A stretch of 64,000 nt of DNA. It comes from Synergistaceae bacterium (GTDB lineage: Bacteria; Synergistota; Synergistia; Synergistales; Synergistaceae). How positions within the stretch are numbered: the first letter of the stretch is position 1; every line of letters starts with the position of its first letter. The DNA lies in assembly GCA_012728235.1 (NCBI GenBank), contig JAAYFL010000055.1:1-64000 (forward strand). Direction: 5' to 3'. Shown piece after piece: positions 19,487 to 28,627 of the stretch. Under the pieces are notes generated by a model that had not been told where the DNA came from, ran no database searches, and saw nothing but the letters and a program-made list of their open reading frames with translations. Position numbers and translations under genes: made by a program.

Positions 19487-20173
19487 CTACTCCGAAGCTT
19501 TCTCTTCGTTTTCTTCTTTGCCTTTTGATATAACTTCTACTTCTTGAGTTGAATGCGTATCATCGCCTAGTTCAGCCTCTTCGTCCTCAACCTGTACTTT
19601 GGGTAGAGCTATATGCAAAACAAGTATTTCTGGATCGGTCAACAATTCACTTTCACCTGGGATAGGAATATCTCTGACATATATATCAGAACCAACCTCT
19701 AGGTCTTTTATGTCACAATCTATTTGTTCTGGAATGTCACTTGGTTGAATTTCTACGCTTATAAATCTGGTCTCAAAAATTAACATTCCACCATCTTTAA
19801 TTCCTTGACAAATATCCTCATTTATAACGTTTATAGGAATATCTACTTTGATTTTGTGTCCCTTAAGAACTTGATAAAGATCAACATGTCTAAGTTGCTG
19901 TGTTATTGGATGTCTTTGAACATCTCTAATGAGAGAGGAAACCACGCTGCCATCCTCTAAAACCAAATCAATAATCGTTGTTTCCTTATTTTTACTGTTT
20001 GCTACTGATATAATGCTCTTCATTGGCACAATGCCAGCAAATCCTTGTTTATATTCCGGTCCATATAAAACAACAGGACACATATTTTTACTTCTTATTT
20101 TTCTGCAAGCTCCTGTTCCCTTAGCTTCTCTTTTTGTAAATTCAATTTTTAAATTTTCTTTTTTTACAGCCAT
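19487..20173 (-). CDS. rplY: 50S ribosomal protein L25, general stress (Ctc) type
   Basis: Binds 5S rRNA in the large subunit. The N-terminal L25 domain (about 1-95) includes the VVLYGPEYKQG and RDVQRHPITQQLRHVDLYQV segments, and the C-terminal TL5/Ctc beta domain includes IPINVINEDICQGIKDGGML. An acidic, low-complexity tail (from about 200) follows. Start chosen at ATG 20173 (MAVKKENLK) because GGGAGG sits 8-9 nt upstream; the frame remains open six codons further. Length is 228 residues. It lies between prs and pth, a common arrangement. Confidence 0.94.
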   Translation of the reverse strand: MAVKKENLKIEFTKREAKGTGACRKIRSKNMCPVVLYGPEYKQGFAGIVPMKSIISVANSKNKETTIIDLVLEDGSVVSSLIRDVQRHPITQQLRHVDLYQVLKGHKIKVDIPINVINEDICQGIKDGGMLIFETRFISVEIQPSDIPEQIDCDIKDLEVGSDIYVRDIPIPGESELLTDPEILVLHIALPKVQVEDEEAELGDDTHSTQEVEVISKGKEENEEKASE

Positions 20174-20234
20174 TATAAAAATTCCTCCCAAATTATTTAA
20201 ATCTCTAATAAATTAATTATATTTTTGTTTAAAT

Positions 20235-21206
20235 TTAACGAAATAGGATGCTTACTGAATGTTCTGAATGTATTCTTCTCAATGCCTCTGCAAAAAGTGG
20301 TGCAATTGAGAGAACATTAATTTTTTCTATTTTCTTTTCATCTGAAAGTGGAATTGTATCTGTTAATATAAGTTGTTTAATGCATGACTCCTTCAGTCTA
20401 TCTATTGCGGGACCTGAGAGAACACCATGTGTAGCGCACGCATATATTGCAGTTGCTCCTCTTCTTTTTAGTGCTTCAGCCGCTTTTACTATTGTTCCTG
20501 CGGTATCTATTATGTCATCTACAAGGATTGCGATCTTACCTTCTACATTCCCTATTATTTCCATAACCTCACAACTATTGACAACCTCATGAGAACGTCT
20601 TTTATCAACAATTGCCAGGTCTGTTCCGCCTATTTTCTCTGCAAATTTTCTTGCACGCACTACGCCTCCTATATCAGGAGATACGACCGTTATCATCCCG
20701 TTAAGAACTTCTTGTTTTAACTCTTTTTGAAAGTAACTAGCTAAAAGTGAAGCCCCTGTTAAGTGATCAACAGGAATATCAAAAAAACCTTGTATTTGGC
20801 CGGCATGTAAATCTGCTGCCACCACCCTATTTGCACCTGCTTTTTCGAGCAAATTAGCTATTAGTTTTGCTGTTATAGGCTCTCTGGATCGAGTTTTTCT
20901 GTCCTGTCTTGCATACCCAAAATATGGGATAACAAGATTAACCCGATATGCAGACGCTCTCTTAAGGGCATCCACTATTATGAATAGCTCCATTAGATTT
21001 TCATTTGTGGGTTCACACGTGGGTTGTACAACAAAAACGTCTGCGCCACGGACGCTTTCTTCAATTGATACTCCTATTTCTCCGTCTGAAAACCTGAAGA
21101 TTTTTGAAGCAGAGAGAGAGCATCCTAAACTTAGACAAACATTTTCTGCAAACTTTGGATGTGCACTTCCTGAAAAAACCTTTACTTCTCTAAGACCCGA
21201 CGACAT
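20235..21206 (-). CDS. prs: Ribose-phosphate pyrophosphokinase
   Basis: Makes PRPP from ribose 5-phosphate and ATP for nucleotide, His and Trp synthesis. It has the ATP-binding flexible loop YARQDRK (98-104), catalytic DLHAGQIQGFFD (132-143) and the PRPP-binding loop VDDIIDTAGT (229-238). The frame opens 16 codons upstream inside glmU. I chose ATG 21206 (MSSGLREVK) because GGAGG, formed by the last glmU codons, sits 8 nt before it. That leaves one base between the glmU stop and this start. Length is 323 residues. Confidence 0.96.
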   Translation of the reverse strand: MSSGLREVKVFSGSAHPKFAENVCLSLGCSLSASKIFRFSDGEIGVSIEESVRGADVFVVQPTCEPTNENLMELFIIVDALKRASAYRVNLVIPYFGYARQDRKTRSREPITAKLIANLLEKAGANRVVAADLHAGQIQGFFDIPVDHLTGASLLASYFQKELKQEVLNGMITVVSPDIGGVVRARKFAEKIGGTDLAIVDKRRSHEVVNSCEVMEIIGNVEGKIAILVDDIIDTAGTIVKAAEALKRRGATAIYACATHGVLSGPAIDRLKESCIKQLILTDTIPLSDEKKIEKINVLSIAPLFAEALRRIHSEHSVSILFR

Positions 21207-21207
21207 T

Positions 21208-22605
21208 TTATTTTCCTCCATCTTTTTCTCTTTTGCGTGAATACCAGTTTTCAATTATCTTTTGTTTCTCTCTACTAATAGCAAGAGAAGATTCTGGCAC
21301 ATTTTTCGTAATAGTCGAGCCTGCTGCCGTAGTCGCCTTATTACCAATATTTATTGGCGCAACTATTATAGTATTGCTTCCTATAAAACAATCATCACCT
21401 ATTATTGTACTATGTTTTTTCTGGCCATCATAATTACATGTTATTGTTCCGGCTCCTATGTTCGTATTTTCGCCAATTTTAGAATCACCTATATATGATA
21501 GGTGTGGAATTTTTGTTTTTTTAGATATGCTACTTTTTTTAATTTCTACAAAACGACCAACCAAAACTTCCTCTAATAATTCAGAGTTTTCTCTTATAAA
21601 AACAAACGGTCCAATTATAGAATTGCTCTTTACTATGCTATCATTTATTCTTGTTGATCCAACTATCGTAACATTTTCTTCAATTTTTGCATTTTTAAGG
21701 ATAGAAAAACTTCCAATTCTTGAACCAGTGCCTATAGTGCTATTACCATAAAGTTGAACATTAGGTTCTATTAGTATATCCTTTTTAAATTTAACCTCTG
21801 GGCCCACCCATGTCGTGCTTGGATCCATAAAGCGAACGCCAGACAACATCCATTTTTTCAAAATATTTTCTCTCATTAACGACGTTGATTCTGCTAGTTG
21901 TAACGGATTATTAACACCAAAAAACTCTGAAGAATAAGGAGACTTTATTGCTTTTATCCTTCCACTTTGTTTCTGTATTAAAGTAAGCACTTCTGTTAGA
22001 TAATATTCATTTTGTTTATTTATGCAAGTAAGTTCATTGATTATTTGTGCCAGCGTTTTTGTTTTAAAAATATACATCCCACTATTGACTTCTTTACACA
22101 TACGTTCTTCTTCAGACGCTTCTTTTTCTTCTACAATTTTAATATTAGATTGATTCCTTATTACCCTTCCATAGCCAGTGGGATCGGAAGTTTCAAAACT
22201 TAAAAAACTACAATCACATTTAGATTCAACGTGTTGTTCTATAAGATTTTTCAATGTTTCATGCGTTATATGAGGAGTATCTCCCGGAAGTACAAGAATA
22301 TTTTCAAAATCACTCCACCACTCTTGGGCCAGCCTTACTGCGTGCCCAGTTCCTCTTTGCTCTTTTTGCCAGAGTATATCAACATCGGCTCGTTCGTTTT
22401 TTAACCATTCTTCAACTTTTTCTCCAGAAAATCCTAACATAACAGCGGTATTACCAATTTCAGATTTTTTAATTGCTTGCAATATATAATAAATAAGTGG
22501 TTTATCAAGTATGGGTTGGAGAACTTTAGGGGTGTCACTAAACATACGAGTCCCTTTTCCTGCCGCTAAAATTAAAGCACAAAAAGAAGTTTTTTTATTA
22601 GCCAT
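21208..22605 (-). CDS. glmU: Bifunctional UDP-GlcNAc pyrophosphorylase / glucosamine-1-P acetyltransferase
   Basis: Catalyses the last two steps to UDP-GlcNAc for peptidoglycan and surface glycans. The N-terminal nucleotidyltransferase domain has LAAGKGTRMFSDTPKVL (about 13-29) and QRGTGHAVRLAQ. The C-terminal half is a left-handed beta helix of hexapeptide repeats (about 250-440) with the acetyltransferase stretch HLSYIGDSKIGENTNIGAGT and NYDGQKKHSTIIGD. Length is 465 residues. An AGGAG ribosome site precedes the ATG. It follows tRNA-Gln closely and shares the unit with prs. Its substrate comes from GlmM, encoded at 25062-26447. Confidence 0.97.
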   Translation of the reverse strand: MANKKTSFCALILAAGKGTRMFSDTPKVLQPILDKPLIYYILQAIKKSEIGNTAVMLGFSGEKVEEWLKNERADVDILWQKEQRGTGHAVRLAQEWWSDFENILVLPGDTPHITHETLKNLIEQHVESKCDCSFLSFETSDPTGYGRVIRNQSNIKIVEEKEASEEERMCKEVNSGMYIFKTKTLAQIINELTCINKQNEYYLTEVLTLIQKQSGRIKAIKSPYSSEFFGVNNPLQLAESTSLMRENILKKWMLSGVRFMDPSTTWVGPEVKFKKDILIEPNVQLYGNSTIGTGSRIGSFSILKNAKIEENVTIVGSTRINDSIVKSNSIIGPFVFIRENSELLEEVLVGRFVEIKKSSISKKTKIPHLSYIGDSKIGENTNIGAGTITCNYDGQKKHSTIIGDDCFIGSNTIIVAPINIGNKATTAAGSTITKNVPESSLAISREKQKIIENWYSRKREKDGGK

Positions 22606-22667
22606 TCTTTAGCTCTCCTTTTTATAAAATTAAATCTGTAATCTGTGTTTTTAATATGTAATTTGTT

Positions 22668-22742
22668 TGGCTGGGGCGGATGGATTCGAACCATCGGTGC
22701 CGGAGTCAAAGTCCGGTGCCTTAACCGCTTGGCTACGCCCCA
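22668..22742 (-). tRNA. tRNA-Gln (anticodon UUG)
   Basis: The minus strand folds into a complete cloverleaf of 75 nt. The acceptor TGGGGCG pairs with CGCCCCA, with discriminator G and an encoded CCA (22668-22670). The anticodon stem CCGGA/TCCGG encloses loop CTTTGAC, giving anticodon TTG. The T arm contains GGTTCGAATCC. The weak first pair (U1-A72) is a glutamine-tRNA feature that glutaminyl-tRNA synthetase recognises, in line with glnS being present in this window. Confidence 0.98.
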
Positions 22743-23076
22743 TTATAGGCACTTATATTTAAATAATTCAAAACTAAATATTTATAATTATATAAATTAT
22801 TTTATGAAGGCTTGGAGCTCTGTTTTAACAACCTATATTTTATACAAGTATATTACTATTATAATAAATATATGTGTTTCTGCACAATTGATTATTCTAT
22901 CTGCTACTTTTAATTTTGTCCATTATTTATTGAATTTAAATTAACCTAGCCTTTCTTTCTCTGCCCGTTATTTTATTTCCTCATAGTGATATAATTGTGC
23001 TTTGAACACAGTATTTATTGGATTAGTTGTAGATATAACACTTAACATAAATATTTGATATAAAAAGGACAAGTTG
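22743..23076. other. AT-rich intergenic stretch between tRNA-Gln and an exported-protein gene
   Basis: This 334-nt gap is the longest in the window and separates divergent transcripts. It contains an extended -10 element for the rightward gene (22987-22995) and AT-rich sequence upstream of tRNA-Gln. I see no convincing coding frame, hairpin terminator or repeat in it. Confidence 0.6.
22987..22995 (+). promoter_or_regulatory. Extended -10 promoter element
   Basis: TGATATAAT at 22987-22995 is a perfect extended -10 (TGnTATAAT). No good -35 lies 17 bp upstream, which is acceptable for extended -10 promoters. It points at the exported-protein gene starting at 23077 and would give a leader of about 75 nt. 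Confidence 0.5.
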
Positions 23077-24159
23077 ATGAAAAAATTAATCAATGTTTTG
23101 TATATTTTATTCTTTTTTTCTTTATTTTTAGTGCAATCGGCGTGTTCAGAAGTTGTGACGCAGTTGGATTATTTTGATATTAAAATTCCATTCATAATTG
23201 GTGAAGAAGTTATAGCAATCTATAAAAACGAACAATACTCTATTGGTAAAGTACACGCACTTCCCACAACAACTAGATATCCAAGCTACACAGCAAGTGC
23301 ATGGGGCACTCCGGGGCATGTCTGCGCAACAGCAGTAAACGCCATACACATGTTGGTTTCAATTGAAAATGACAGGGGACGTACATTAAGTATTATCCCT
23401 CGAGAAACTATTGCACCGGCGGCAGGTGCCGGGGCTTCTATTATTGTAACTTCAAAAGCAGGCTATGGCCCTTTTGGTTCATGGGCCCCAAAAGTTGGCA
23501 CTCAAGTTTTAATACAGAAAAAAGGCTCAACTTCAGAAAAGATTTTGTCATTAAACACTATTCCACAAGAAGGAGACATTTTGATACTACGTACAAAAAA
23601 TGTCCCTCTCCCATACATGGCTGAGATAGAAAACCATCCGGGTGGACGTGTATTTCTTTGGGATAAAGATGGGTATACCGTAGTAGCTAAAGTTATAAAA
23701 CCTGTAGGGGGTGTAGGAAGATTTGAAGGCACATTATTTCAAAGAATATGTGCATTACGTGCCAATCATTCAGGTGTAATTGATGTCAGTACTTCTAATT
23801 ACGGAGATATTGGTGGATTTCAAATTATACCTTGGGAGCATGCAATTTCCTCGAAAGAAATGCAATCTGTTTGGGATTTGACTCAGTGGTTAGTTATTGG
23901 ACATAAAGATGGTAAATCGAAACTTGGTGGGACATACCCTCTTTTTAAATTGGGCTTCACAACAGGTCCTTCATCTGACGAACGTCTGTGGGATATATGG
24001 TCAACGTATGGGAGAAAATCTCTTATACTTTTTCGTTTTAACGGAGGAAAATGGCAAAAGACTTCTAGTATTACTGGCAGAAATGATAAGGCACTAAAAA
24101 ACGTAACTCACATTAGATTATACTTCCCGTTCCAAGAGGAAATACAAAAAACGAGATAG
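23077..24159 (+). CDS. Exported protein of unknown function
   Basis: I do not recognise a named family. An N-terminal basic segment and hydrophobic stretch (about 1-24) look like a signal peptide ending near QSACSE. The Cys might make it a lipoprotein, but the lipobox is poor. The mature part is beta-rich with many Gly, including SAWGTPGHVCATAVNAIHML, ETIAPAAGAGASIIVTSKAG, GPFGSWAPKVGTQV and FEGTLFQRICALRANHSGVI. Start chosen at ATG 23077 with AAAGGA (23064-23069) upstream; an in-frame TTG immediately precedes it. It is a plus-strand island among minus-strand operons, with its own promoter. SpoIVB-type peptidase was considered, but no matching catalytic motif is visible. Length is 360 residues. 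Confidence 0.8.
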   Translation: MKKLINVLYILFFFSLFLVQSACSEVVTQLDYFDIKIPFIIGEEVIAIYKNEQYSIGKVHALPTTTRYPSYTASAWGTPGHVCATAVNAIHMLVSIENDRGRTLSIIPRETIAPAAGAGASIIVTSKAGYGPFGSWAPKVGTQVLIQKKGSTSEKILSLNTIPQEGDILILRTKNVPLPYMAEIENHPGGRVFLWDKDGYTVVAKVIKPVGGVGRFEGTLFQRICALRANHSGVIDVSTSNYGDIGGFQIIPWEHAISSKEMQSVWDLTQWLVIGHKDGKSKLGGTYPLFKLGFTTGPSSDERLWDIWSTYGRKSLILFRFNGGKWQKTSSITGRNDKALKNVTHIRLYFPFQEEIQKTR

Positions 24160-24196
24160 ATTCTTTCCGGTTCCTGCATTAAATTACTATAAATTT

Positions 24197-25075
24197 TTAT
24201 ATTATTTTTTCTTCTTTTAGCGTTTCTAAAACGATTTCTCTTAATTTTTTATCTTGAAGAGATTTAATTATTGTTGCCTTTATCCAACCCTCTCTAACCC
24301 CACAATCTAATCTGCGCCCGTTATATATATAGCCATAAACAGGTTCAGTTTTTAACATAGAATCAATAGCATCGGTTAATTGATATTCTTTACCCTTCCC
24401 GGGTTTTATCTGTTTTAGATGTTTAAAAATCGAAGAGGATAATATATACCTACCCATAATTGCTAAGTTGGACGGTGCATTTTTAGGTTCTGGTTTCTCT
24501 ACCAAAGCATTTATTTTGTAAATCCCTGTCTCAATTTCTTCCGCATCTACAATTCCGTACCTTGATGTTTCATTGGGGTTAACTTTTTCAAGGCATAATA
24601 TTGAACCACCATATTTACTTCTAACAATGTCTAGTTGCGTTAGCACAGCGGGGTTAGAGATCATTACATCATCAGGAAGAATCAAAGCAAAACTTGAGTC
24701 TTTACAGTACTTCTCAGCGCACAGCACAGCATGCCCCAACCCTAATGGCTTCTCCTGAAATGCATAATGAAATTCCGCAAGTTCTGGGATTCTACTTATA
24801 ATACGAACCAAGTCATCTTTTTTTTGATTTAGTAAGTGCTTTTCAAGGTTTTCCGAATGGTTAAAATATTTTTTTATTGATTCTTTTCCGCTACCTGTAA
24901 CAAAGATAATATCACTACAGCCAGACGCAACAGCCTCATCAACTCCATGGTGAATCAAGGGCCTATCAATCAACGGCAGCATTTCTTTTGGGATATCCTT
25001 TGTCGCAGGCAAAAATCTTGTCCCCAATCCGGCCACGGGAAAGACTGCTTGCCTTACTTTCTCAAATACTTTCAC
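24197..25075 (-). CDS. galU: UTP--glucose-1-phosphate uridylyltransferase
   Basis: Forms UDP-glucose from UTP and glucose 1-phosphate for glycan synthesis. The family signature FPVAGLGTRFLPATKDIPKE (about 12-31) opens the Rossmann-like domain. ALILPDDVMI, LVEKPEPKNAPSNLAIMGRY and the C-terminal LDCGVREGWIKA blocks follow. The 292-residue length is normal. Its start overlaps the end of glmM by 14 nt, and it closes a nine-gene run that begins with the M48 protease gene. No terminator hairpin is evident between it and the converging gene ending at 24159. Confidence 0.96.
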   Translation of the reverse strand: MKVFEKVRQAVFPVAGLGTRFLPATKDIPKEMLPLIDRPLIHHGVDEAVASGCSDIIFVTGSGKESIKKYFNHSENLEKHLLNQKKDDLVRIISRIPELAEFHYAFQEKPLGLGHAVLCAEKYCKDSSFALILPDDVMISNPAVLTQLDIVRSKYGGSILCLEKVNPNETSRYGIVDAEEIETGIYKINALVEKPEPKNAPSNLAIMGRYILSSSIFKHLKQIKPGKGKEYQLTDAIDSMLKTEPVYGYIYNGRRLDCGVREGWIKATIIKSLQDKKLREIVLETLKEEKII

Positions 25076-26447
25076 TATTATTCTCCATAGAAATTGCCTC
25101 TATTGTTTCTTTTAACATTGAGGCTATTTTGTTATTTAGCTCTTCAGATCTAGACTCGACAAAGATGCGAATTAAAGGTTCTGTACCAGAAGGTCGTAGT
25201 AGTACTCTACCCTTTCCTAAAAGCATATTTTCTGCTTTTTCTAATTGGACTTTTAGTTTCGAGCTGTCCATTATCGTTTTTTTATTTTTTATCTCGACAT
25301 TAGCCAGTATTTGCGGGTATCTATCAAACCTATCTACAAGCGTAGATATATCTTCATCAAGGTCTTCTATCGCTTTAAGAAACAAAATTCCAGAAGATAA
25401 TCCATCTCCCGTATTGGCGTAATCTTGTGCTATTAGGTGTCCTGATTGCTCTCCACCTAATCTTGATTTTGTTCTACGCATTTCTTCCATTACATATCTA
25501 TCACCAACACCACATCTAAAAACCTTAATATTCTCTTCTTTAAGCAGGTCTTCTAAAATCATGTTGCTCATAACTGTCGCGACGACTCCGCTTCCTAATT
25601 TTTTTTCAGATGCAAGCCATCTCGCTAAAATCCAAAGCATGATATCGCCATCAATTATTCTTCCTTTACAATCACACATAAGAACTCTATCCGTGTCACC
25701 ATCATATGCTATGCCGAGTTTTGAGGCGTTTTTTATTGTCGCTTCACATATAAAGTTCATATGCGTAACCCCCACTCCGTCATTTATATTTAGCCCATTC
25801 GGATTATTAGCTAATAAGCAAACATTGGCCTTCCAATTTTCAAATATTGGTCCTACAAAATAAGAGGCAGCTCCGTTTGCTGCGTCAACTGTTATCTTGA
25901 AATCTTGTTTATTTACGATACTTAGGAGGGTAATAAGCATTTTCTGATAATCTTCACAATGATGAAGTCCGCTAATAATTACTCCTATTTTCTCTCTAAT
26001 TGGACGATTTTCCGAATGTTCGAAATTAAGCATCTCTTCAACTAAGAGTTCATCTTCATCTGTTAACTTATAACCATTAGAGTTAAATAATTTTATACCG
26101 TTATATTCAGCAGGATTGTGTGATGCACTTATTATGACTCCTCCGGAATAACTATTGTTTGACAAAGTATAACTAACTCCGGGAGTAGGTACTACGCCCA
26201 TATCTGTAACATTTGCACCCGCAGAATTAATTCCAGAAACTAATGCTGCTTGAATCATTGCTCCAGAATACCTTGTGTCTCTTCCTACAAGTATATTTAT
26301 GTTTTTATAACCTAATTTTTTAAGAGAAGATACAAAAGCTCGCCCTACTTTTAGTGCGAACTCAGGAGTCATGTTATTTCTATTTGCTATATCTCTTATT
26401 CCATCTGTGCCAAAATATCTTCTGTTTTTATTTTCTGATATTGACAT
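25062..26447 (-). CDS. glmM: Phosphoglucosamine mutase
   Basis: Converts glucosamine 6-phosphate to glucosamine 1-phosphate, the substrate of GlmU. It has FGTDGIRD (12-19), the phosphoserine loop VIISASHNPAEYNGIKLF with the catalytic Ser near 109, the metal-binding DGDTDR and the sugar-binding GGEQSGH, then the phosphate-binding RPSGTEPLIRIFVE near the C-terminus. ATG 26447 was chosen because AGAGGGG is correctly placed upstream; the frame is open nine codons further. Length is 461 residues. It is third in the conserved cdaA-cdaR-glmM cluster, where GlmM is known to bind and inhibit CdaA in Firmicutes. Confidence 0.97.
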   Translation of the reverse strand: MSISENKNRRYFGTDGIRDIANRNNMTPEFALKVGRAFVSSLKKLGYKNINILVGRDTRYSGAMIQAALVSGINSAGANVTDMGVVPTPGVSYTLSNNSYSGGVIISASHNPAEYNGIKLFNSNGYKLTDEDELLVEEMLNFEHSENRPIREKIGVIISGLHHCEDYQKMLITLLSIVNKQDFKITVDAANGAASYFVGPIFENWKANVCLLANNPNGLNINDGVGVTHMNFICEATIKNASKLGIAYDGDTDRVLMCDCKGRIIDGDIMLWILARWLASEKKLGSGVVATVMSNMILEDLLKEENIKVFRCGVGDRYVMEEMRRTKSRLGGEQSGHLIAQDYANTGDGLSSGILFLKAIEDLDEDISTLVDRFDRYPQILANVEIKNKKTIMDSSKLKVQLEKAENMLLGKGRVLLRPSGTEPLIRIFVESRSEELNNKIASMLKETIEAISMENNSESI

Positions 26448-26488
26448 AAAGGTATCCCCTCTCATAATTCCCACTCGTTTATCTTTAT

Positions 26489-27784
26489 CTAAAAACTTAA
26501 ATTTGTGACCTCAACTTCTTCAGGACTTATAGTTTTTATATCTACTCCATATTTTAGATTCTTAATTAAAATAGGAAGAGATATTTGTTTAGATACGACA
26601 TTAGAAACATCGACATATAAACTAAACGGCACTGAATTATTTAGTGTGTTCATTGTGGATTGTGAAGCTTCTATAGTTACAGTAGCCACCTTAGGCTCAA
26701 GCTTAAATTGAGTTAAGTTCGCCCCTACCAACGCAATGTTAATGTTAGTAAAAGTTGTAGTCGTTATCTTATTCCGTAAAGTTATTTCAACTCTCACTCT
26801 ATCTGGCCCTCTTAGTTCTATTTCGGATTCTAAGTCTATTGGCCGTATCGGAACCATTAGCTGTATATTTTGCTCCAATCCAGTTATATCAATTGGAGGC
26901 AAAATTAATTCTTTCATTTTATCTATTGCACTCTTTTTACCATAAATGGAAACCATGTCAGGTATAATTTTCACCGTATTAATTTCAAGCCCATCATAAG
27001 GACTGCCAGTTATAGATACTTTTACGGGGATTTTATCGACTTGGATCTCATCCTCCAGCTTTATTTTTACGTTCGCAAACTTAGACGAGATAGAAATACG
27101 ATCTCTATTTTGTTTATTCTCTACTCCTATGATTTCTATTTTTGCTTTTATGTCATTGCCAGTGTATTGCTTTAAATCTGGCAAAATGGCGTTAACTGCT
27201 TGAATACTTAATATATCAGACTCAGCACCTCCGACAGTTACCTCTTTAGGTGATATATTAACAGAAGAGACTACTTTCCCTTCAGGCAAATCACCTTCTA
27301 TTCTCCATGAGAGTGGGATTTTGCGTTCAATATATCTTGAAAGCTCTACTGGAACTGTTGTTTTATTCCAACTTCTTAATCTTACTGTTGCTGGCACTTC
27401 AACTTTTATTGGAAGATTATATGTTCCTACGGAAAGATTTTCTAAATCAACTGTCGCCTTAATATCAGCATGCTCAACACGTGTTATCGTGCTAACTTTT
27501 CCTGAAATTTTTACCTCTATGTTTTTTGTTGGAGCATATATTATGTGTCCCTTTGGAAGGTTTTCATATTCTAGATTAACAGCAATATTTTTAGTTCCCT
27601 CATTATTGCCGTTCCAAGCAATAAAAACCCAAAATAATAGTGATATAAAAAGGGAAATGGCTGCTAAAACAATCCTTTTTTTCAATGATGTATCTGTTCT
27701 TGAGTAGGTTTCATTATTTATTCTTAGAATTATTTTTTTTAACTTTAATATTCTAGTTTTTAAATAACTTAATAAGCTATTCAT
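26489..27784 (-). CDS. cdaR: YbbR-domain protein, CdaA regulator
   Basis: Single-pass membrane protein whose extracytoplasmic YbbR repeats regulate the diadenylate cyclase CdaA in characterised Firmicutes. An N-terminal cytoplasmic stretch is followed by one transmembrane helix (about 38-58, IVLAAISLFISLLFWVFIAW) and then roughly four beta-rich repeats with the recurrent pattern of KIPV...G, PxxVTVxG and ILPPIDI-like segments. ATG 27784 was chosen with GGAGG 8 nt upstream, giving an 8-nt overlap with cdaA and 431 residues; a longer frame would overlap cdaA by 86 nt. The neighbours on both sides (cdaA, glmM) support the call. Confidence 0.9.
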   Translation of the reverse strand: MNSLLSYLKTRILKLKKIILRINNETYSRTDTSLKKRIVLAAISLFISLLFWVFIAWNGNNEGTKNIAVNLEYENLPKGHIIYAPTKNIEVKISGKVSTITRVEHADIKATVDLENLSVGTYNLPIKVEVPATVRLRSWNKTTVPVELSRYIERKIPLSWRIEGDLPEGKVVSSVNISPKEVTVGGAESDILSIQAVNAILPDLKQYTGNDIKAKIEIIGVENKQNRDRISISSKFANVKIKLEDEIQVDKIPVKVSITGSPYDGLEINTVKIIPDMVSIYGKKSAIDKMKELILPPIDITGLEQNIQLMVPIRPIDLESEIELRGPDRVRVEITLRNKITTTTFTNINIALVGANLTQFKLEPKVATVTIEASQSTMNTLNNSVPFSLYVDVSNVVSKQISLPILIKNLKYGVDIKTISPEEVEVTNLSF

Positions 27785-28607
27785 TAGTGTTACCTCCAGG
27801 CCACTTATGCTGAATTTCTTCACGCAACCGTGACATAAAGTTTGATTCTTTTTTCCCCTCAAAGCTAAAATAATGATTACATATACTTCTTACTTGATTA
27901 TCAGTAAGAGGTTTGGAGAGTACTCCACCAACCGCAATTGTAATTTCCCCCCGCTCTTCTGAAACAACAAACGCATACGCATCTGTCATCTCAGTAACTC
28001 CTAGAGCCGCTCTATGCCGTGTCCCATACCATCTAGATATATCGGCTTTTTCTGTTAAAGGAAGATAGCAGCTGGCAGCGAGTATACTTTCCTGGTCTAA
28101 AACCACTGCACCATCATGAAGTGGAGTGCCTGGCCAAAAAATTGATATTAACAGCTCTTCTGTTATATCTGACTTTAAAGGAATTGCTGTTCTCCATACT
28201 TCCTTAAGGCTAGTATTACGTTGAAGAACGCATAATGCTCCTATTCTCTGATTCTTGCAGTAGATTAAACTTTTTGTTAAATGTTCTGCTCTTATATCTG
28301 CTGATTTATTTTCTGTATCAGATCTCCAGAGATGCCCCTTACCTAATTCTTCTAACATATGTCTTAACTCAGGTTGAAATAAAATAGGTATTACTATAAT
28401 AAAAGCTCCGAGCACTTTACCAATAATCCAAGACAACGTTCTTAATTCTAAAATATTTGCAATAGCTCCTATAAATCCGATAATAAGCAATCCTCTTAGT
28501 AGTTGCATAGCACGAGTACCAACAAGCAACATAAGCACTCGATATATAACAAATGCGACTATAAAAATGTCTGGTATATCTTGCCAACGCAAACTTATAA
28601 AAGGCAA
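27777..28607 (-). CDS. cdaA: Diadenylate cyclase CdaA
   Basis: Makes the second messenger c-di-AMP from two ATP. Three N-terminal membrane helices (about 12-32, 36-54, 60-78) precede the DisA_N/DAC domain. The catalytic motifs DGA (165-167) and RHR (197-199) are both intact, within PLHDGAVVLD and RHRAALGVTE. The 276-residue length is standard for the CdaA class. It lies between nfo and cdaR and overlaps cdaR. Together with pgpH (11700-13772) and nrnA (55709-56698) it makes a full synthesis and breakdown route in this window. Confidence 0.96.
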   Translation of the reverse strand: MPFISLRWQDIPDIFIVAFVIYRVLMLLVGTRAMQLLRGLLIIGFIGAIANILELRTLSWIIGKVLGAFIIVIPILFQPELRHMLEELGKGHLWRSDTENKSADIRAEHLTKSLIYCKNQRIGALCVLQRNTSLKEVWRTAIPLKSDITEELLISIFWPGTPLHDGAVVLDQESILAASCYLPLTEKADISRWYGTRHRAALGVTEMTDAYAFVVSEERGEITIAVGGVLSKPLTDNQVRSICNHYFSFEGKKESNFMSRLREEIQHKWPGGNTNE

Positions 28608-28627
28608 TAGATTTCCTCCTTAAGAGA

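Noticed and set aside
22742-22771. TTGAAT-18-TATAAT on the minus strand overlapping the first base of tRNA-Gln, as its promoter
   Set aside because: A start 7 nt downstream would fall inside the mature tRNA, so it cannot make a full tRNA. In such AT-rich sequence the match is probably chance.
23077-24159. SpoIVB-type serine peptidase assignment for the exported protein
   Set aside because: No catalytic His/Ser pattern or PDZ segment of that family could be seen.
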